Source: Modicisalibacter sp033446685 (lineage in GTDB: Bacteria > Pseudomonadota > Gammaproteobacteria > Pseudomonadales > Halomonadaceae). Taken from it: a DNA stretch of 64,000 nt. Shown one piece after another: positions 36,135 to 44,686 of the stretch. A program made the translations under genes and the position numbers. The stretch spans positions 1 to 64,000 of the forward strand of contig NZ_JAWQLY010000008.1 of assembly GCF_033446685.1 (NCBI RefSeq), in the 5' to 3' direction. The notes under the pieces are model-generated. The model was not told the DNA's origin and made no database searches. It saw only the letters and a program-made list of their open reading frames with translations. Each line of letters begins with the position of its first letter. The stretch's first letter is position 1.

Positions 36135-36632
36135 TTACTCGTTGGCTTCCGCCAGGTTGCTGATAATGGCGAGCAGGGTGCGCCGGGTCGCCAGCAGGTC
36201 GTCGTCGTCGACGCCGCGCACCGCGCTATCGTTGACCGATTCGGCCAGCGGAATCAGGATCTGCTTGAGATCGCGGCCCTTCTCGGTCAGATAGATGTGG
36301 ATGTTCTTGCGGTTGCCGTTGAGCTGGCGCCGCTCGATCAGGCCATTGGCCTCCATGGCCTTCAGAGCCGTGTAGGTGGTCGGCTCCATGAGACCGGCCT
36401 GTTCGCTGAGCTCACGCTGGGTGAGCCCCTCGGTCACCCACAGGATGCGCAGAAACGACCAGTGGCCGAAGCTGACGGAGTGATCCGCCAGCTTCGCCTG
36501 CAGGCTCTTGGTGAGTACGCGTCCGGCATCGCGTACCAGGTGGGCCAGACGGTCGTCGGGAACATCCTCCTGCCAGTGTCGGAGTACCGTTCTGGTCTCT
36601 TGGTTATTGCTTCGTCGGTTGCTTCGTGCCAT
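36135..36632 (-). CDS. MarR-family transcriptional regulator (phthalate operons)
   Basis: A 165-residue MarR-type winged-helix repressor. The recognition region LTQRELSEQAGLMEPTTYTALKAMEANGLIERRQ and the wing NGNRKNIHIYLTEKGRDL are typical. Start at 36632 has AAGGAAA; a long upstream extension in frame is spurious. It lies inside the pht2-pht4-marR-aldolase operon, and two matching palindromes ahead of pht2 and pht3 make it the likely phthalate-responsive regulator of both operons. Confidence 0.88.
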   Translation of the reverse strand: MARSNRRSNNQETRTVLRHWQEDVPDDRLAHLVRDAGRVLTKSLQAKLADHSVSFGHWSFLRILWVTEGLTQRELSEQAGLMEPTTYTALKAMEANGLIERRQLNGNRKNIHIYLTEKGRDLKQILIPLAESVNDSAVRGVDDDDLLATRRTLLAIISNLAEANE

Positions 36633-36676
36633 CGCTGTTTCCTTGTGACGAGCCCATGGATCTTCCCAGCCAACGC

Positions 36677-37882
36677 CTACCTTAGCGCAGCGCGGTGGGG
36701 CAGTCCCACCTGCTGCGAGAGAGCAACCTCGCGACCGGTGGCCGAGGACTCGAGCATGCCCAGGCAGACTTCCATGGTCGCCAGTCCCCACTCACCGGAG
36801 TGGACCGGCGCTCGGCCGTGGCGCACGGCGTCGATCAATTCGTCGAGTACCTCGCGGCGCGGAATCGTCGGGGGCGCCAACGTCTCCAGGTAGCGCCGGC
36901 TATCCGCATAGACCTGTACGCCCTGCGGCGAGGGCCGCAGGTCGGCGTGATCGCAGGCCACCACGACGAAGCCGAAATGATTGTGGGTGATCCCCTCGAG
37001 GCGGCTATTGGCCAGCGACAGGCCCGCGCCATAGGTACGGGTGTTCTTGAGCGCAGCCTCCTCCTCGGGGCCATGCACCTGAGCGAGCTGTGCCCGGGCG
37101 TGACCGTACCGGTGCGGGTCGCGCGGTTGGCCCAGTTCGCCGGACCAGCCGCAGAATTCGTCGCTATCGAAATGCGCGAAACCGCTGTAGGTCATGTTGG
37201 CGAAGGCGCCGTCGTCGAAGCTCAGCAGTGCGCCGTAGGCGCCCTCGGTGGGGCGGGCGGCGTCCCACCGGCCGGTGATGGCGCGCACGCTACTGGCACG
37301 GCCACCACCGAGCAGGCGCACGATGTCGACCTGGTGCGCCGCCTGGCTGAAGACCACGCCGCCGCCGCTCGCGGTATCCAGCTCCTCCGGGCGTCGCGGT
37401 CGGTAGAGGAAATCGGTGAAGTTGAGCGCGTGGATCATCCGTACCGCGCCGAAGTCGCCGCTATCGATCAATTCGCGGGTCCGCAAGTAGGGGGCGTCGA
37501 AGCTATGGCTGTGTCCGACCATCAGCCAGCGCCCGGCCCGGCGCATCGCCGCGATCATGGCCTGGCAGTCCGCGAGCGAGAGCGCCATCGGCTTCTCGAC
37601 CAGCACGTGCTTGCCGTGCGCCGCCGCCAATTCGACATGCTCGCGATGGAATTGGTGAGGCGTGGCGATGTAGACGGCTTCTACATCGGGGTCGGCGCAC
37701 AGCTCGGCGACTTCGCTGTAGGTGGCGGCGGCGAAGTCGGCCGTGAACTGCCGGCGGGCATCTTCGCGGGGGTCGGCCGCCGCGACCAGGCGTATGCCGG
37801 GGTGCGCCGCGAGGGTCGGTAGCAGCAGCATGAAGCCGCGGCCCAGGCCGGCGATGCCGAGTTGCAAACGAGGCTCTGTCAT
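36677..37882 (-). CDS. pht4: Gfo/Idh/MocA oxidoreductase, cis-4,5-dihydrodiol phthalate dehydrogenase (Pht4-type)
   Basis: A 401-residue NAD(P)-dependent oxidoreductase of the Gfo/Idh/MocA family, to which Pht4 belongs. It has the nucleotide loop GIAGLGRG, the catalytic EKPMALS lysine and a C-terminal alpha/beta domain. In phthalate degradation Pht4 oxidises the cis-dihydrodiol to 4,5-dihydroxyphthalate. The ATG at 37882 is preferred because GGAG sits six bases ahead; an ATG two codons earlier is too close to that site. It follows pht2 by 25 bases. Confidence 0.87.
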   Translation of the reverse strand: MTEPRLQLGIAGLGRGFMLLLPTLAAHPGIRLVAAADPREDARRQFTADFAAATYSEVAELCADPDVEAVYIATPHQFHREHVELAAAHGKHVLVEKPMALSLADCQAMIAAMRRAGRWLMVGHSHSFDAPYLRTRELIDSGDFGAVRMIHALNFTDFLYRPRRPEELDTASGGGVVFSQAAHQVDIVRLLGGGRASSVRAITGRWDAARPTEGAYGALLSFDDGAFANMTYSGFAHFDSDEFCGWSGELGQPRDPHRYGHARAQLAQVHGPEEEAALKNTRTYGAGLSLANSRLEGITHNHFGFVVVACDHADLRPSPQGVQVYADSRRYLETLAPPTIPRREVLDELIDAVRHGRAPVHSGEWGLATMEVCLGMLESSATGREVALSQQVGLPHRAALR

Positions 37883-37907
37883 ATTCATCTCCGCGCGGTC
37901 GGTCGGC

Positions 37908-38885
37908 TTACTCCGGCAGGTCGATCACCAGCTCCGCCGAGCGGGCGCGCGAGACGCATACCATGATGTTGTCCCGGCGCTCGGCTTCGGAGAGCACTAG
38001 GTCGCGATGCTCCGCCTCGCCCTCCACCAGGCGCGTGCGACAGGAGCCGCAGGTGCCGCTTTCGCAGGAGTAGGGCACATGATGGCCATTGGTCCTCAGC
38101 GCTTCGAGGATCGAGACCCCCGCCGGGACCGGCACGGCCTCGCCGGTTGCGGAAAGGCGCACAATGAACGGCTTGTCGTCCTCCGTCGGCGCCGACTTGC
38201 GCGTGCCGAAATCCTCGAAATGCACGCTCGCCGAGGACCAGTGGCCGGTCATGTCACGTACCGCCTCCATCAGGCCGCGCGGGCCGCAGCAGTAGATGTG
38301 CGCTCCCTTGGGCTGCTCCAGCACCGGCCACAGGTCGTAGGCATTGTCGGGTTCGCCCTGGTCATGGTGGATTACCACCTTGCCGCGGTACTCGGGGCCG
38401 CTTAACTCATCGAGAAAGGCGGTCTGTGCCTCGTCTCGGGTGAGGTAGTAGAGCTTGAATGGCTTGCCGCCGGTGGCGCGCAGATGGTGGATCATCGCCA
38501 TGATCGGAGTGATGCCGATGCCGCCAGCGATGAACACGTAGCGCGCCGGATTGCCCTTGAGCTCGAAGTCGTTGTGCGGGTCGGAGACCTGCAGCCTGTC
38601 GCCGACCCGGGTCTCGTCGATCAGGCTCTTCGAGCCACCGGTCCCGGTTTCCTCGCGCTTGACCGCGATCACGTAGCGGTGGCGCTCCTCGGGATCGTTG
38701 CACAGGGAGTAGCGACGCACCTGACCATTGGGTACGCGGATGTGGAGATGCGCCCCGGGTGTGAACTCGGGAAGCTCGGCGCCCTCGGAGTGCGCTAATT
38801 CGATGCGATAGATCCCTTCGGCGATCATGTCCAGCGCCGTCACTTCGAGTGCGCTCATGGGAACTTCGGCGGGAGTGCTAGCCAT
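37908..38885 (-). CDS. pht2: Phthalate 4,5-dioxygenase reductase component
   Basis: A 325-residue class IA reductase: FMN-binding domain (RRYSLCN), NAD-binding domain (FIAGGIGITPI, YCCGPRGLM) and a C-terminal plant-type [2Fe-2S] ferredoxin with cysteines in CESGTCGSC and VCVSRA. This domain order is that of phthalate dioxygenase reductase. It transfers electrons from NADH to Pht3. It is the first gene of its operon; a copy of the pht operator lies 36-53 bases upstream of the start. Confidence 0.93.
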   Translation of the reverse strand: MASTPAEVPMSALEVTALDMIAEGIYRIELAHSEGAELPEFTPGAHLHIRVPNGQVRRYSLCNDPEERHRYVIAVKREETGTGGSKSLIDETRVGDRLQVSDPHNDFELKGNPARYVFIAGGIGITPIMAMIHHLRATGGKPFKLYYLTRDEAQTAFLDELSGPEYRGKVVIHHDQGEPDNAYDLWPVLEQPKGAHIYCCGPRGLMEAVRDMTGHWSSASVHFEDFGTRKSAPTEDDKPFIVRLSATGEAVPVPAGVSILEALRTNGHHVPYSCESGTCGSCRTRLVEGEAEHRDLVLSEAERRDNIMVCVSRARSAELVIDLPE

Positions 38886-38920
38886 GGGGAACCCCGTTTT
38901 GTCATTGATGGCACAAAATG

Positions 38921-38938
38921 CTTTTATATCTAAGTATT
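38921..38938 (-). promoter_or_regulatory. Operator-like site upstream of pht2 (MarR-type)
   Basis: On the minus strand the sequence reads AATACTTAGATATAAAAG, nearly the same as AATACTTAGATATCTAAG ahead of pht3. One half is perfect; the second half is degenerate. The surrounding gap (38886-39157, 272 bases) shows no gene. Confidence 0.65.
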
Positions 38939-39157
38939 TTCGACGGCAAAACGCAAGCAGGGGAAACATGCGACTTTAGCCGTGCGGATGAGGACGGCTC
39001 GGGCAAACGGCCAAGGCAACTAGCGGATGAAGGAGTGCGAAGCGATACGTCGAGCGGGCGAGCCGGGTTCACGGTCGCATGGGGCGGTCCATGAGCCGGG
39101 GGTTGCAAGGGTGTTGCGGGCACCGCGCAAGGCGCTGCCGCCCCGCACGGTGTCGCT

Positions 39158-39529
39158 TCAGCAGGTGGGGTCGAGCAGACGCCGGCTCGCTGCCAGCGCC
39201 CGGCGGGCTCGCGTCAAAGCGCTCACGCCGCGCTCGCGCAGTTCCTGAGTGGGGATCTCCAGGCTCAGCGGAACGTCGCTTGGCAGCACCGCCAACAGGC
39301 CGGCCAGATCGATGTCGCCCTCGCCGGGGAAGCAGCGCGCCTGACGGGCCTGGCGAATGATCTCGTCCATGGCGTCGGCGACCAGCGGGAAGTGATGCTC
39401 CTCGGGCGTGGCGGGGACCAATCGCAGCCCGACCTGGTCGTAGCCGGCCCGTGCCGCGACCTCGACCATCTCGGGCGGCGAGAGTTCGAGCACGGTCAGG
39501 GCGGCGAGTGAAAAGGAGCGTTCGTTCAT
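39158..39529 (-). pseudogene. Remnant of a sugar-phosphate isomerase/epimerase-type TIM barrel
   Basis: This 123-codon open frame begins like a full-length AP-endonuclease-2/xylose-isomerase-type protein (SLAALTVLELSPPEMVEVAARAGYD, then VGLRLVPATP) and, after residue ~53, jumps to what is normally the C-terminal part (MDEIIRQARQ, FPGEGDIDLAGLL, LPLSLEIPTQEL-type). About 150 residues of the barrel centre appear to be missing in frame. The normal family length is ~270 residues. The remainder cannot form a barrel, so I call it a remnant, although its frame is intact. Confidence 0.75.
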
Positions 39530-39625
39530 GGTGTGTCTCGCGGTTCAGCCAGCATCCTTTCTAAGGAAGGCGTCGTCGAACTCCGCTGCATGACGCGCGA
39601 TCCCGCTCCCTGCGGTTCGCCAAGG

Positions 39626-40573
39626 CTAGAGCATGGGCAGCCGTTGCGCCTCGATGAACCACAGCAGAGTGCTCACGGTGACGAACGACAACAGCGTGGC
39701 GAGCATCAGCGAGGCGGTACACAGCTCGCCGTGTCCGTAGCGCTGGCCGAGGATCGGGTAGACGCTGAGCATCGGCACGCTGGCGAGGATGACCGCCGCC
39801 GTGGCCAGCGCCGGGTCGAGCGGCGGCAGCCACAGCAGCATCAGGAACACCGCCAGCGGATGCAGCAGCAGCTTGGCGAACACCACCTGGCTGACCTCGG
39901 AGAGCATGCCGCGCAGCTGCAGCCCGTAGAGGCTGCCCCCGACCACGAACAGCGCCGTGGGGCCTGCCGCGGTGGCCAGCATGTCGATGGTCTTGAACAC
40001 CGGGGCGGGTAGTTCGAGCCCGCTGACGGCGATGACCAGGCCGCTGAAGATGGCGATCAGGATCGGGTTGCGGGTCAGGCGTCGCAGCGTCTTGAACAGG
40101 GCGGTCCAGAACGAGCCACCCTGTTGTCGGCCGGCCTCGGCCAGCGCCAGGGCGGTGGGAATCATCAGCAGGTTTTCCACCACCATGTTGAGCGCCATGG
40201 CGATCGCCGCGGTGGGGCCGACGACCATGGCGGCGATCGGATAGCCGATGAAGCCGCTATTGGCCGACGAGGTGCCGAGGGCGAAGATCGCGCTCTCGCC
40301 GAGCGGCTTGCCGCGCAGCCGGGCGAAGCCCAGGGCCGCGGCGAATAGCGCCCCCGAACCGAGCCCGCAGGCCGCCAGGTAAACGGGATTGAAGACCTCG
40401 TCGATCGGCCGCTGGATCAGCGCGCGGATGATCAGCGCGGGCAGCGCGAAACTGATCACGAAACCGCCCAGGCTCTGGACCTGGCCCTTGTCGAGCAGGC
40501 GTGTCATCACGGCCAGGTAGCCGATACCGATCAGCAGGAAGATCGGTGTGGTGATGGCGAAGATTTCGAGCAC
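39626..40573 (-). CDS. AEC-family transporter (auxin efflux carrier-like)
   Basis: A 315-residue membrane protein with about ten hydrophobic segments and the AEC family signatures FALPALIIRAL near TM2 and TSSANSGFIGYPI in the middle. Family members move carboxylates such as malate or malonate. The start is GTG at 40573, chosen because AAGGA lies seven bases ahead and the long upstream frame lacks membrane character. It follows the iclR gene (40596-41378) by 22 bases, so the two are probably one operon. Confidence 0.88.
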   Translation of the reverse strand: MLEIFAITTPIFLLIGIGYLAVMTRLLDKGQVQSLGGFVISFALPALIIRALIQRPIDEVFNPVYLAACGLGSGALFAAALGFARLRGKPLGESAIFALGTSSANSGFIGYPIAAMVVGPTAAIAMALNMVVENLLMIPTALALAEAGRQQGGSFWTALFKTLRRLTRNPILIAIFSGLVIAVSGLELPAPVFKTIDMLATAAGPTALFVVGGSLYGLQLRGMLSEVSQVVFAKLLLHPLAVFLMLLWLPPLDPALATAAVILASVPMLSVYPILGQRYGHGELCTASLMLATLLSFVTVSTLLWFIEAQRLPML

Positions 40574-40595
40574 GGCAACGTCCTTGTCGAGCGAG

Positions 40596-41378
40596 TCACT
40601 CGGAGAAAAGCTGCGATGACTGGCTGCAATGCGAGAGTTCCTCGACGGCCTGCAGCAGCTTGGGGGCCAGCTCGTGCATGCGGCTTTCGGTGAGCCGCAC
40701 GCTGGGCCCGGCAACGCTGATCACGCCGATCGGATGACGCTTGATGGGGTGGCGAATGACCGCGCCGAAGGCCGAGGTGCCCAGCGCCGAGCTGTCGACG
40801 CAGCAGGTGTAACCGCGCTCCCGAGCCAGCGCCAGACGCTCGAGCAGCTCGGCGTCGGTGCGCGGCGCGTTGGGACCGAAGCGCTCGGGATCGTCGTCGC
40901 CCTGTCGGGCGAGTAGGGTCAGGGCGGTGCGGTCGTCCAGGCTGGCCAGCCAGGCCTGCCCCGAGGCGGTATAGCGCAGCGGCGCCTCGCGGCCCATGTC
41001 GGGGTCGTAGCGTAGCCCGGTGCGCGTGCCCTGGGCCTTGGCGATCCAGGTCTGACGATCGCCTTCGATCACCCCCAGGCGCACCAGTTCCCCGGTCTCG
41101 GCTGCCAGTCGGTCGAGAATGGGCTGCAGTACGTCGCTGGCGCCGGTGCTGCCCAGGTAGCGAAAGCCCAGTGCAACCAAGCGGGTCGATAGCCGGTAAT
41201 GGCCGGTGCGGCTTTCCTGACGGGCGTAACCCAGCCGGATCAATTCGTTGCAGATGCGATGCGCGGCGCTCTTGGGAATGTCCAGGCGTTCGGCCAGCCG
41301 CTGCAGGGGAATGCCGTCGGGTTCGCTGGACAGGGTCTCGAGTACCCGCAGCGTGCGTTCGATCAGGCTGCCTGCCAT
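40596..41378 (-). CDS. IclR-family transcriptional regulator
   Basis: A 260-residue IclR-type regulator: an N-terminal winged helix-turn-helix (IPLQRLAERLDIPKSAAHRICNELIRLGY, residues ~22-52) and a C-terminal effector domain with TASGQAWLA and CVDSSALGTSAFGAVI. AAGGAAGGA precedes the ATG. It lies upstream of the AEC transporter gene and downstream of the pcaR-type gene, all on the minus strand. It is a candidate regulator of the transporter or of the quinate module; its binding site is not identified. Confidence 0.88.
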   Translation of the reverse strand: MAGSLIERTLRVLETLSSEPDGIPLQRLAERLDIPKSAAHRICNELIRLGYARQESRTGHYRLSTRLVALGFRYLGSTGASDVLQPILDRLAAETGELVRLGVIEGDRQTWIAKAQGTRTGLRYDPDMGREAPLRYTASGQAWLASLDDRTALTLLARQGDDDPERFGPNAPRTDAELLERLALARERGYTCCVDSSALGTSAFGAVIRHPIKRHPIGVISVAGPSVRLTESRMHELAPKLLQAVEELSHCSQSSQLFSE

Positions 41379-41420
41379 CTATCCTTCCTTTCATGACGAC
41401 GCTTGAAGCGCGGTGAGACG

Positions 41421-42212
41421 TCAACTGACCTGGATGGCGATCTGGCGGGTCTTCTCCTGCAACAGCGGCAGGAAGCGCTCGGTGAGCGTGGCCAGGTCGA
41501 TACGGGCGGCGTTGGTGCTGACGTTGATGGCGCCGAGCAGCTTGCCGTTGGCGTCGAACGCCGGCACTGCCAGCGAGCGCAGCGCCGAGTCGAGTTCCTG
41601 GTCGACGATGCAATAGCCCTGCTGGCGGACCTGGCGCAGCCGCACGCGGAGTTCGTCCTTGTCGACGATCGAGCGTTCGGTATAGCGCTCGAGCGTGGCC
41701 GTCTCGAGCAATGCCTCGAGCTCGTCCTCGGGCAGTTGCGCAAGCAGCACGCGCCCCATCGAGGTGGCGACTGCCGGCAGCCGGGTGCCCACCGACAGGG
41801 TGATCGCCATCAGCCGATGGGGCGCCGCCGAGCGTGCCACGTAGATCACGTCGCTGCCGTCGAGCACGCCCAGCGACGACGATTCGCCGATCTGTGCGGT
41901 GATGTCCTCGAGGTGCTGCTGGATCACCGTGCGGTAGTTGTTGGCCGACAGGAACGCGTAGCCCAGTTGCAGGGTTCGCGGCGCCAATTCGAAGTGGCGG
42001 TTCTGCTTGCGCACGTAGCCCAGCGAGTTCAGGGTCAGCAGGAAGCGCCGCGCCCGGGCCCGGTTCATGCCGGTCTTGGCGGCGACCTCGCTCAGGGTCA
42101 TGCGCGGGTTGGCGTGATCGAACGCCAGGATGACATCCAGGCCGCTGGCCAGCGCGGTGACGAAGTCTCGATCGTCGGGACTCAGGGGCTCATCCTTCAT
42201 GTGCGTCGTCAT
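41421..42212 (-). CDS. pcaR: IclR-family pca pathway regulator (PcaR/PobR group)
   Basis: A 263-residue IclR-family protein closest to the PcaR/PcaU/CatR group, which control the beta-ketoadipate pathway. The helix-turn-helix reads MTLSEVAAKTGMNRARARRFLLTLNSLGY; the effector domain has the group features YVARSA, SVGTRLPAVATSMGR, DQELDSALRSLAVP and NVSTN. It is divergent from pcaB. A perfect GTTCG-N5-CGAAC operator lies in the shared gap. Start at 42212 (MTTHMKDEP) gives the usual length; a longer frame to 42332 would run through the operator. Confidence 0.85.
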   Translation of the reverse strand: MTTHMKDEPLSPDDRDFVTALASGLDVILAFDHANPRMTLSEVAAKTGMNRARARRFLLTLNSLGYVRKQNRHFELAPRTLQLGYAFLSANNYRTVIQQHLEDITAQIGESSSLGVLDGSDVIYVARSAAPHRLMAITLSVGTRLPAVATSMGRVLLAQLPEDELEALLETATLERYTERSIVDKDELRVRLRQVRQQGYCIVDQELDSALRSLAVPAFDANGKLLGAINVSTNAARIDLATLTERFLPLLQEKTRQIAIQVS

Positions 42213-42304
42213 GGCGCCACTATTCCTGTGTTGCGTTATAGAAAACAGCGCTGTGCTGTGGACCCGGAGACGTTGTCGGCAGGTCGCTGTGACTCTAGCA
42301 TAGA

Positions 42305-42319
42305 GTTCGAATTGCGAAC
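42305..42319 (+). promoter_or_regulatory. PcaR-type operator between pcaR and pcaB
   Basis: GTTCG-AATTG-CGAAC, a perfect inverted repeat with a 5-base centre, 50-64 bases upstream of pcaB. It fits the PcaR binding sequence described for Pseudomonas putida (GTTCG-N5-CG-type). Unlike the other promoters, only one good site is seen here. Confidence 0.75.
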
Positions 42320-42368
42320 ACGTGTCCGCCAATTCGCCATTAGTGGCATGCCAACTGGAGAAAAGCGC

Positions 42369-43709
42369 ATGTATGACCTGCTGTTACGCCATCCTTTCAT
42401 GAGCGATACCGGGCGCGAGGCGTGCCAGGCAACGGCGCTGGTGCGGGCGATGTGCGACGTCGAGCTGGCGCTCGCCGCCGAGCAGCAGGCGCTCGGTCTG
42501 TTGCCGGCGGGCAGCGCCGAGGCCATAGCCGCGCAGCTCGACGAGGCCGACTTCGACATCGCTGCGCTGGCGCGGGAGACCGCCAAGGGCGGCAATGCGG
42601 CGATTCCCTTCGTCAAGCAGGCCCGGGCGGCGCTCGCCGACGACCTGAAAGGCCATTTTCATCGCGGCGCGACCAGCCAGGACATCGTCGACAGCGCGCT
42701 GATGCTGCTGCTCAAGCCGCGCCTGCAGCGTTGCTCGCAGCTGGTCTGGCAGAGTCTCGCCGATGGCGCGGCGCTGATGCAACGTCACCGCGACACGCCG
42801 ATGGTCGGGCGCACGCTGATGCAGCAGGCACTGCCGATCACCTTCGGCGCCAAGATCGGCCAATGGCTGTGGGGGCTGCATCAGGCTCGCCAGCGCCTCG
42901 ATACGGCGATCGACAGCGGCCTCTACCTGCAGTTCGGCGGCGCGGTGGGCGTGCATTCGGGGCAAGGCGAGCACGGCGTCGCGCTGATGACCGGCATGGC
43001 CCGGCGGCTGGGGCTCAGCGAGCCCTGGTTGCCGTGGCACACCGACCGTCAGCCGATCCATGCCCTGGGCTGTGCGCTGGATGGCGTCGCCGTGGCCGCC
43101 GAGAAGATCGCGCTGGATGTGGCGCTGATGACCCAGACCGAGGTCGGCGAACTGGCCGAGCCGGCCGAGGCCGGGGTCGGCGAATCGTCGTCGATGCCGC
43201 ACAAACGCAATCCGGTGGGCTGCGCGCGGATCCGCGCCGCGGCGCGTCAGATCCACGGCGCCTTGGGCGTGCTCGCCAATGCCGGCGCCCAGCCGCTGGA
43301 GCGTGGGCTCGGCGAGTGGCACGCCGAATGGGCGCCGCTGGTCGATGGCGTGCTGCTGCTGGAGGGCGCGCTGGAAACCCTCGGCCACTTGCTCGGCGGG
43401 CTGGAGGTCGACGAGCAGGCCATGGCGCGCAACCTGGCGATGACCGGCGGGGCGATCATGGCCGAGCCGGCGGCACGCGTGCTGCAGACGATCCTGAGCA
43501 GCGACGACGCCAAGCTTGTGGCCCGCGAGGCCAGTGAAACCGCGCGCCGCGACGGTGTCGCCTATGCCGACGCGCTGTTGGCCCACGCGCGGGTCGCGGG
43601 CAGCGCCGCCGAAGCCTCGGCGCTACGCCAGGCGGTACGGCCGGAATTATACATTGGTAGTAGTCGGCAGCTCGTCGAACGCGTCGCTGAGCGTCTCGGG
43701 CGGAGATAA
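42369..43709 (+). CDS. pcaB: 3-carboxy-cis,cis-muconate cycloisomerase
   Basis: PcaB closes 3-carboxymuconate to 4-carboxymuconolactone in the protocatechuate pathway. The 446-residue protein belongs to the fumarase/argininosuccinate lyase superfamily, with the signature GESSSMPHKRNPVGC at residues ~272-285. GGAG precedes the ATG at 42369; the open frame extends far upstream through the operator and is not coding there. A terminator separates it from pcaIJ, so it is transcribed on its own. Confidence 0.94.
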   Translation: MYDLLLRHPFMSDTGREACQATALVRAMCDVELALAAEQQALGLLPAGSAEAIAAQLDEADFDIAALARETAKGGNAAIPFVKQARAALADDLKGHFHRGATSQDIVDSALMLLLKPRLQRCSQLVWQSLADGAALMQRHRDTPMVGRTLMQQALPITFGAKIGQWLWGLHQARQRLDTAIDSGLYLQFGGAVGVHSGQGEHGVALMTGMARRLGLSEPWLPWHTDRQPIHALGCALDGVAVAAEKIALDVALMTQTEVGELAEPAEAGVGESSSMPHKRNPVGCARIRAAARQIHGALGVLANAGAQPLERGLGEWHAEWAPLVDGVLLLEGALETLGHLLGGLEVDEQAMARNLAMTGGAIMAEPAARVLQTILSSDDAKLVAREASETARRDGVAYADALLAHARVAGSAAEASALRQAVRPELYIGSSRQLVERVAERLGRR

Positions 43710-43753
43710 GCCATTTTTTTTAAAAGCTATTTTCTATTCCAAAGGAAGATCGG

Positions 43754-43778
43754 CGGGCCGCGCAAGCGGCCCGTTCGC
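43754..43778 (+). terminator. Intrinsic terminator after pcaB
   Basis: An 8-bp stem (CGGGCCGC / GCGGCCCG) with a GCAA loop, followed by TTCGCGTTT. Preceded by an AT-rich stretch with eight T residues after the pcaB stop. Confidence 0.7.
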
Positions 43779-43810
43779 GTTTGACGCATCGCGTCGTTCT
43801 GGATTAGCTT

Positions 43811-43844
43811 GTTCGTATTACAAACCTGTGTTCACTAAGCGAAC
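43811..43844 (+). promoter_or_regulatory. Tandem PcaR-type operator upstream of pcaI
   Basis: GTTCG-TATTA-CAAAC (43811-43825) and GTTCA-CTAAG-CGAAC (43830-43844) start 19 bases apart and end 24 bases before the pcaI ATG. Each has one mismatch from the GTTCG-N5-CGAAC pattern. Two sites over the pcaIJ promoter is the arrangement known for PcaR in Pseudomonas putida. Confidence 0.75.
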
Positions 43845-43867
43845 ATTATGCGTTGAGAGGCGACATC

Positions 43868-44686
43868 ATGGCCGAATTCCTCAACCTGCATGACGCGGTG
43901 GCGCGCTACGTCGACGACGGCGCCACCGTGGCCATGGAGGGCTTCACCCACCTGATCCCCTTTGCCGCCGGGCACGAGATCATCCGCCAGGGCAAGCGCG
44001 ACCTGACCCTGATCCGCATGACCCCCGACCTGATCTACGACCAGCTGATCGGCGCCGGCTGCGTCAAGAAGCTGATCTTCTCGTGGGGCGGCAACCCCGG
44101 CGTCGGCTCGCTGCACCGGTTGCGCGACGCGGTGGAGAAGGACTACCCGCATCACGTGGAGATCCTCGAACACAGTCACGCGGCGATGGCCTGCGCCTAC
44201 GAGGCCGGCGCCTCGGGGCTGCCGCTGGCGGTGCTGCGCGGCTATGTGGGTAGCGACCTGCCCAAGGTCAACGATCAGATCAAGTTCATCGAATGTCCGT
44301 TCAGTGGCGAGAAGCTCGCCGCGGTGCCGTCGATCCGCCCCGATGTCAGCGTGGTGCATGCGCAGAAGGCCGATCGCAAGGGCAACGTGCTCGTCGAGGG
44401 GATCATCGGCGTGCAGAAGGAGGCGGTGCTGGCGGCCAAGCGCAGCATCGTCACCGTCGAGGAGATCGTCGACGAGCTTGGCGCCACGCCCAACGCCTGC
44501 GTGATTCCCGGCTGGGCGATCAGCGCCGTGGCGGTGGCCGAGAAGGGCGCCTACCCGTCGTACGCCCATGGCTACTACCCGCGCAACAACCGCTTCTACA
44601 AGGAGTGGGACGCCATCGCCCGCGACCGCGACGCCTTCAGCGAATGGCTCGAGAAGAACGTCTTCAATGCGGGAGGAAACGCCTGA
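43868..44686 (+). CDS. pcaI: 3-oxoadipate CoA-transferase subunit A
   Basis: A 272-residue alpha subunit of the CoA-transferase that activates 3-oxoadipate with succinyl-CoA. Family blocks are AMEGFTHLIPFAAGHE (the oxyanion/CoA loop region) and SWGGNPGVGSLHR, as in the CatI/PcaI group with the longer ~270-residue subunit. GAGAGG precedes the ATG. Its stop overlaps the pcaJ start by one base. A tandem operator pair lies directly upstream. Confidence 0.93.
   Translation: MAEFLNLHDAVARYVDDGATVAMEGFTHLIPFAAGHEIIRQGKRDLTLIRMTPDLIYDQLIGAGCVKKLIFSWGGNPGVGSLHRLRDAVEKDYPHHVEILEHSHAAMACAYEAGASGLPLAVLRGYVGSDLPKVNDQIKFIECPFSGEKLAAVPSIRPDVSVVHAQKADRKGNVLVEGIIGVQKEAVLAAKRSIVTVEEIVDELGATPNACVIPGWAISAVAVAEKGAYPSYAHGYYPRNNRFYKEWDAIARDRDAFSEWLEKNVFNAGGNA

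Noticed and set aside
41403..42368. Plus-strand extension of the pcaB frame
   Set aside because: The frame is open for over 900 bases upstream but runs antisense through pcaR and across the operator; the family start at 42369 has a ribosome site.
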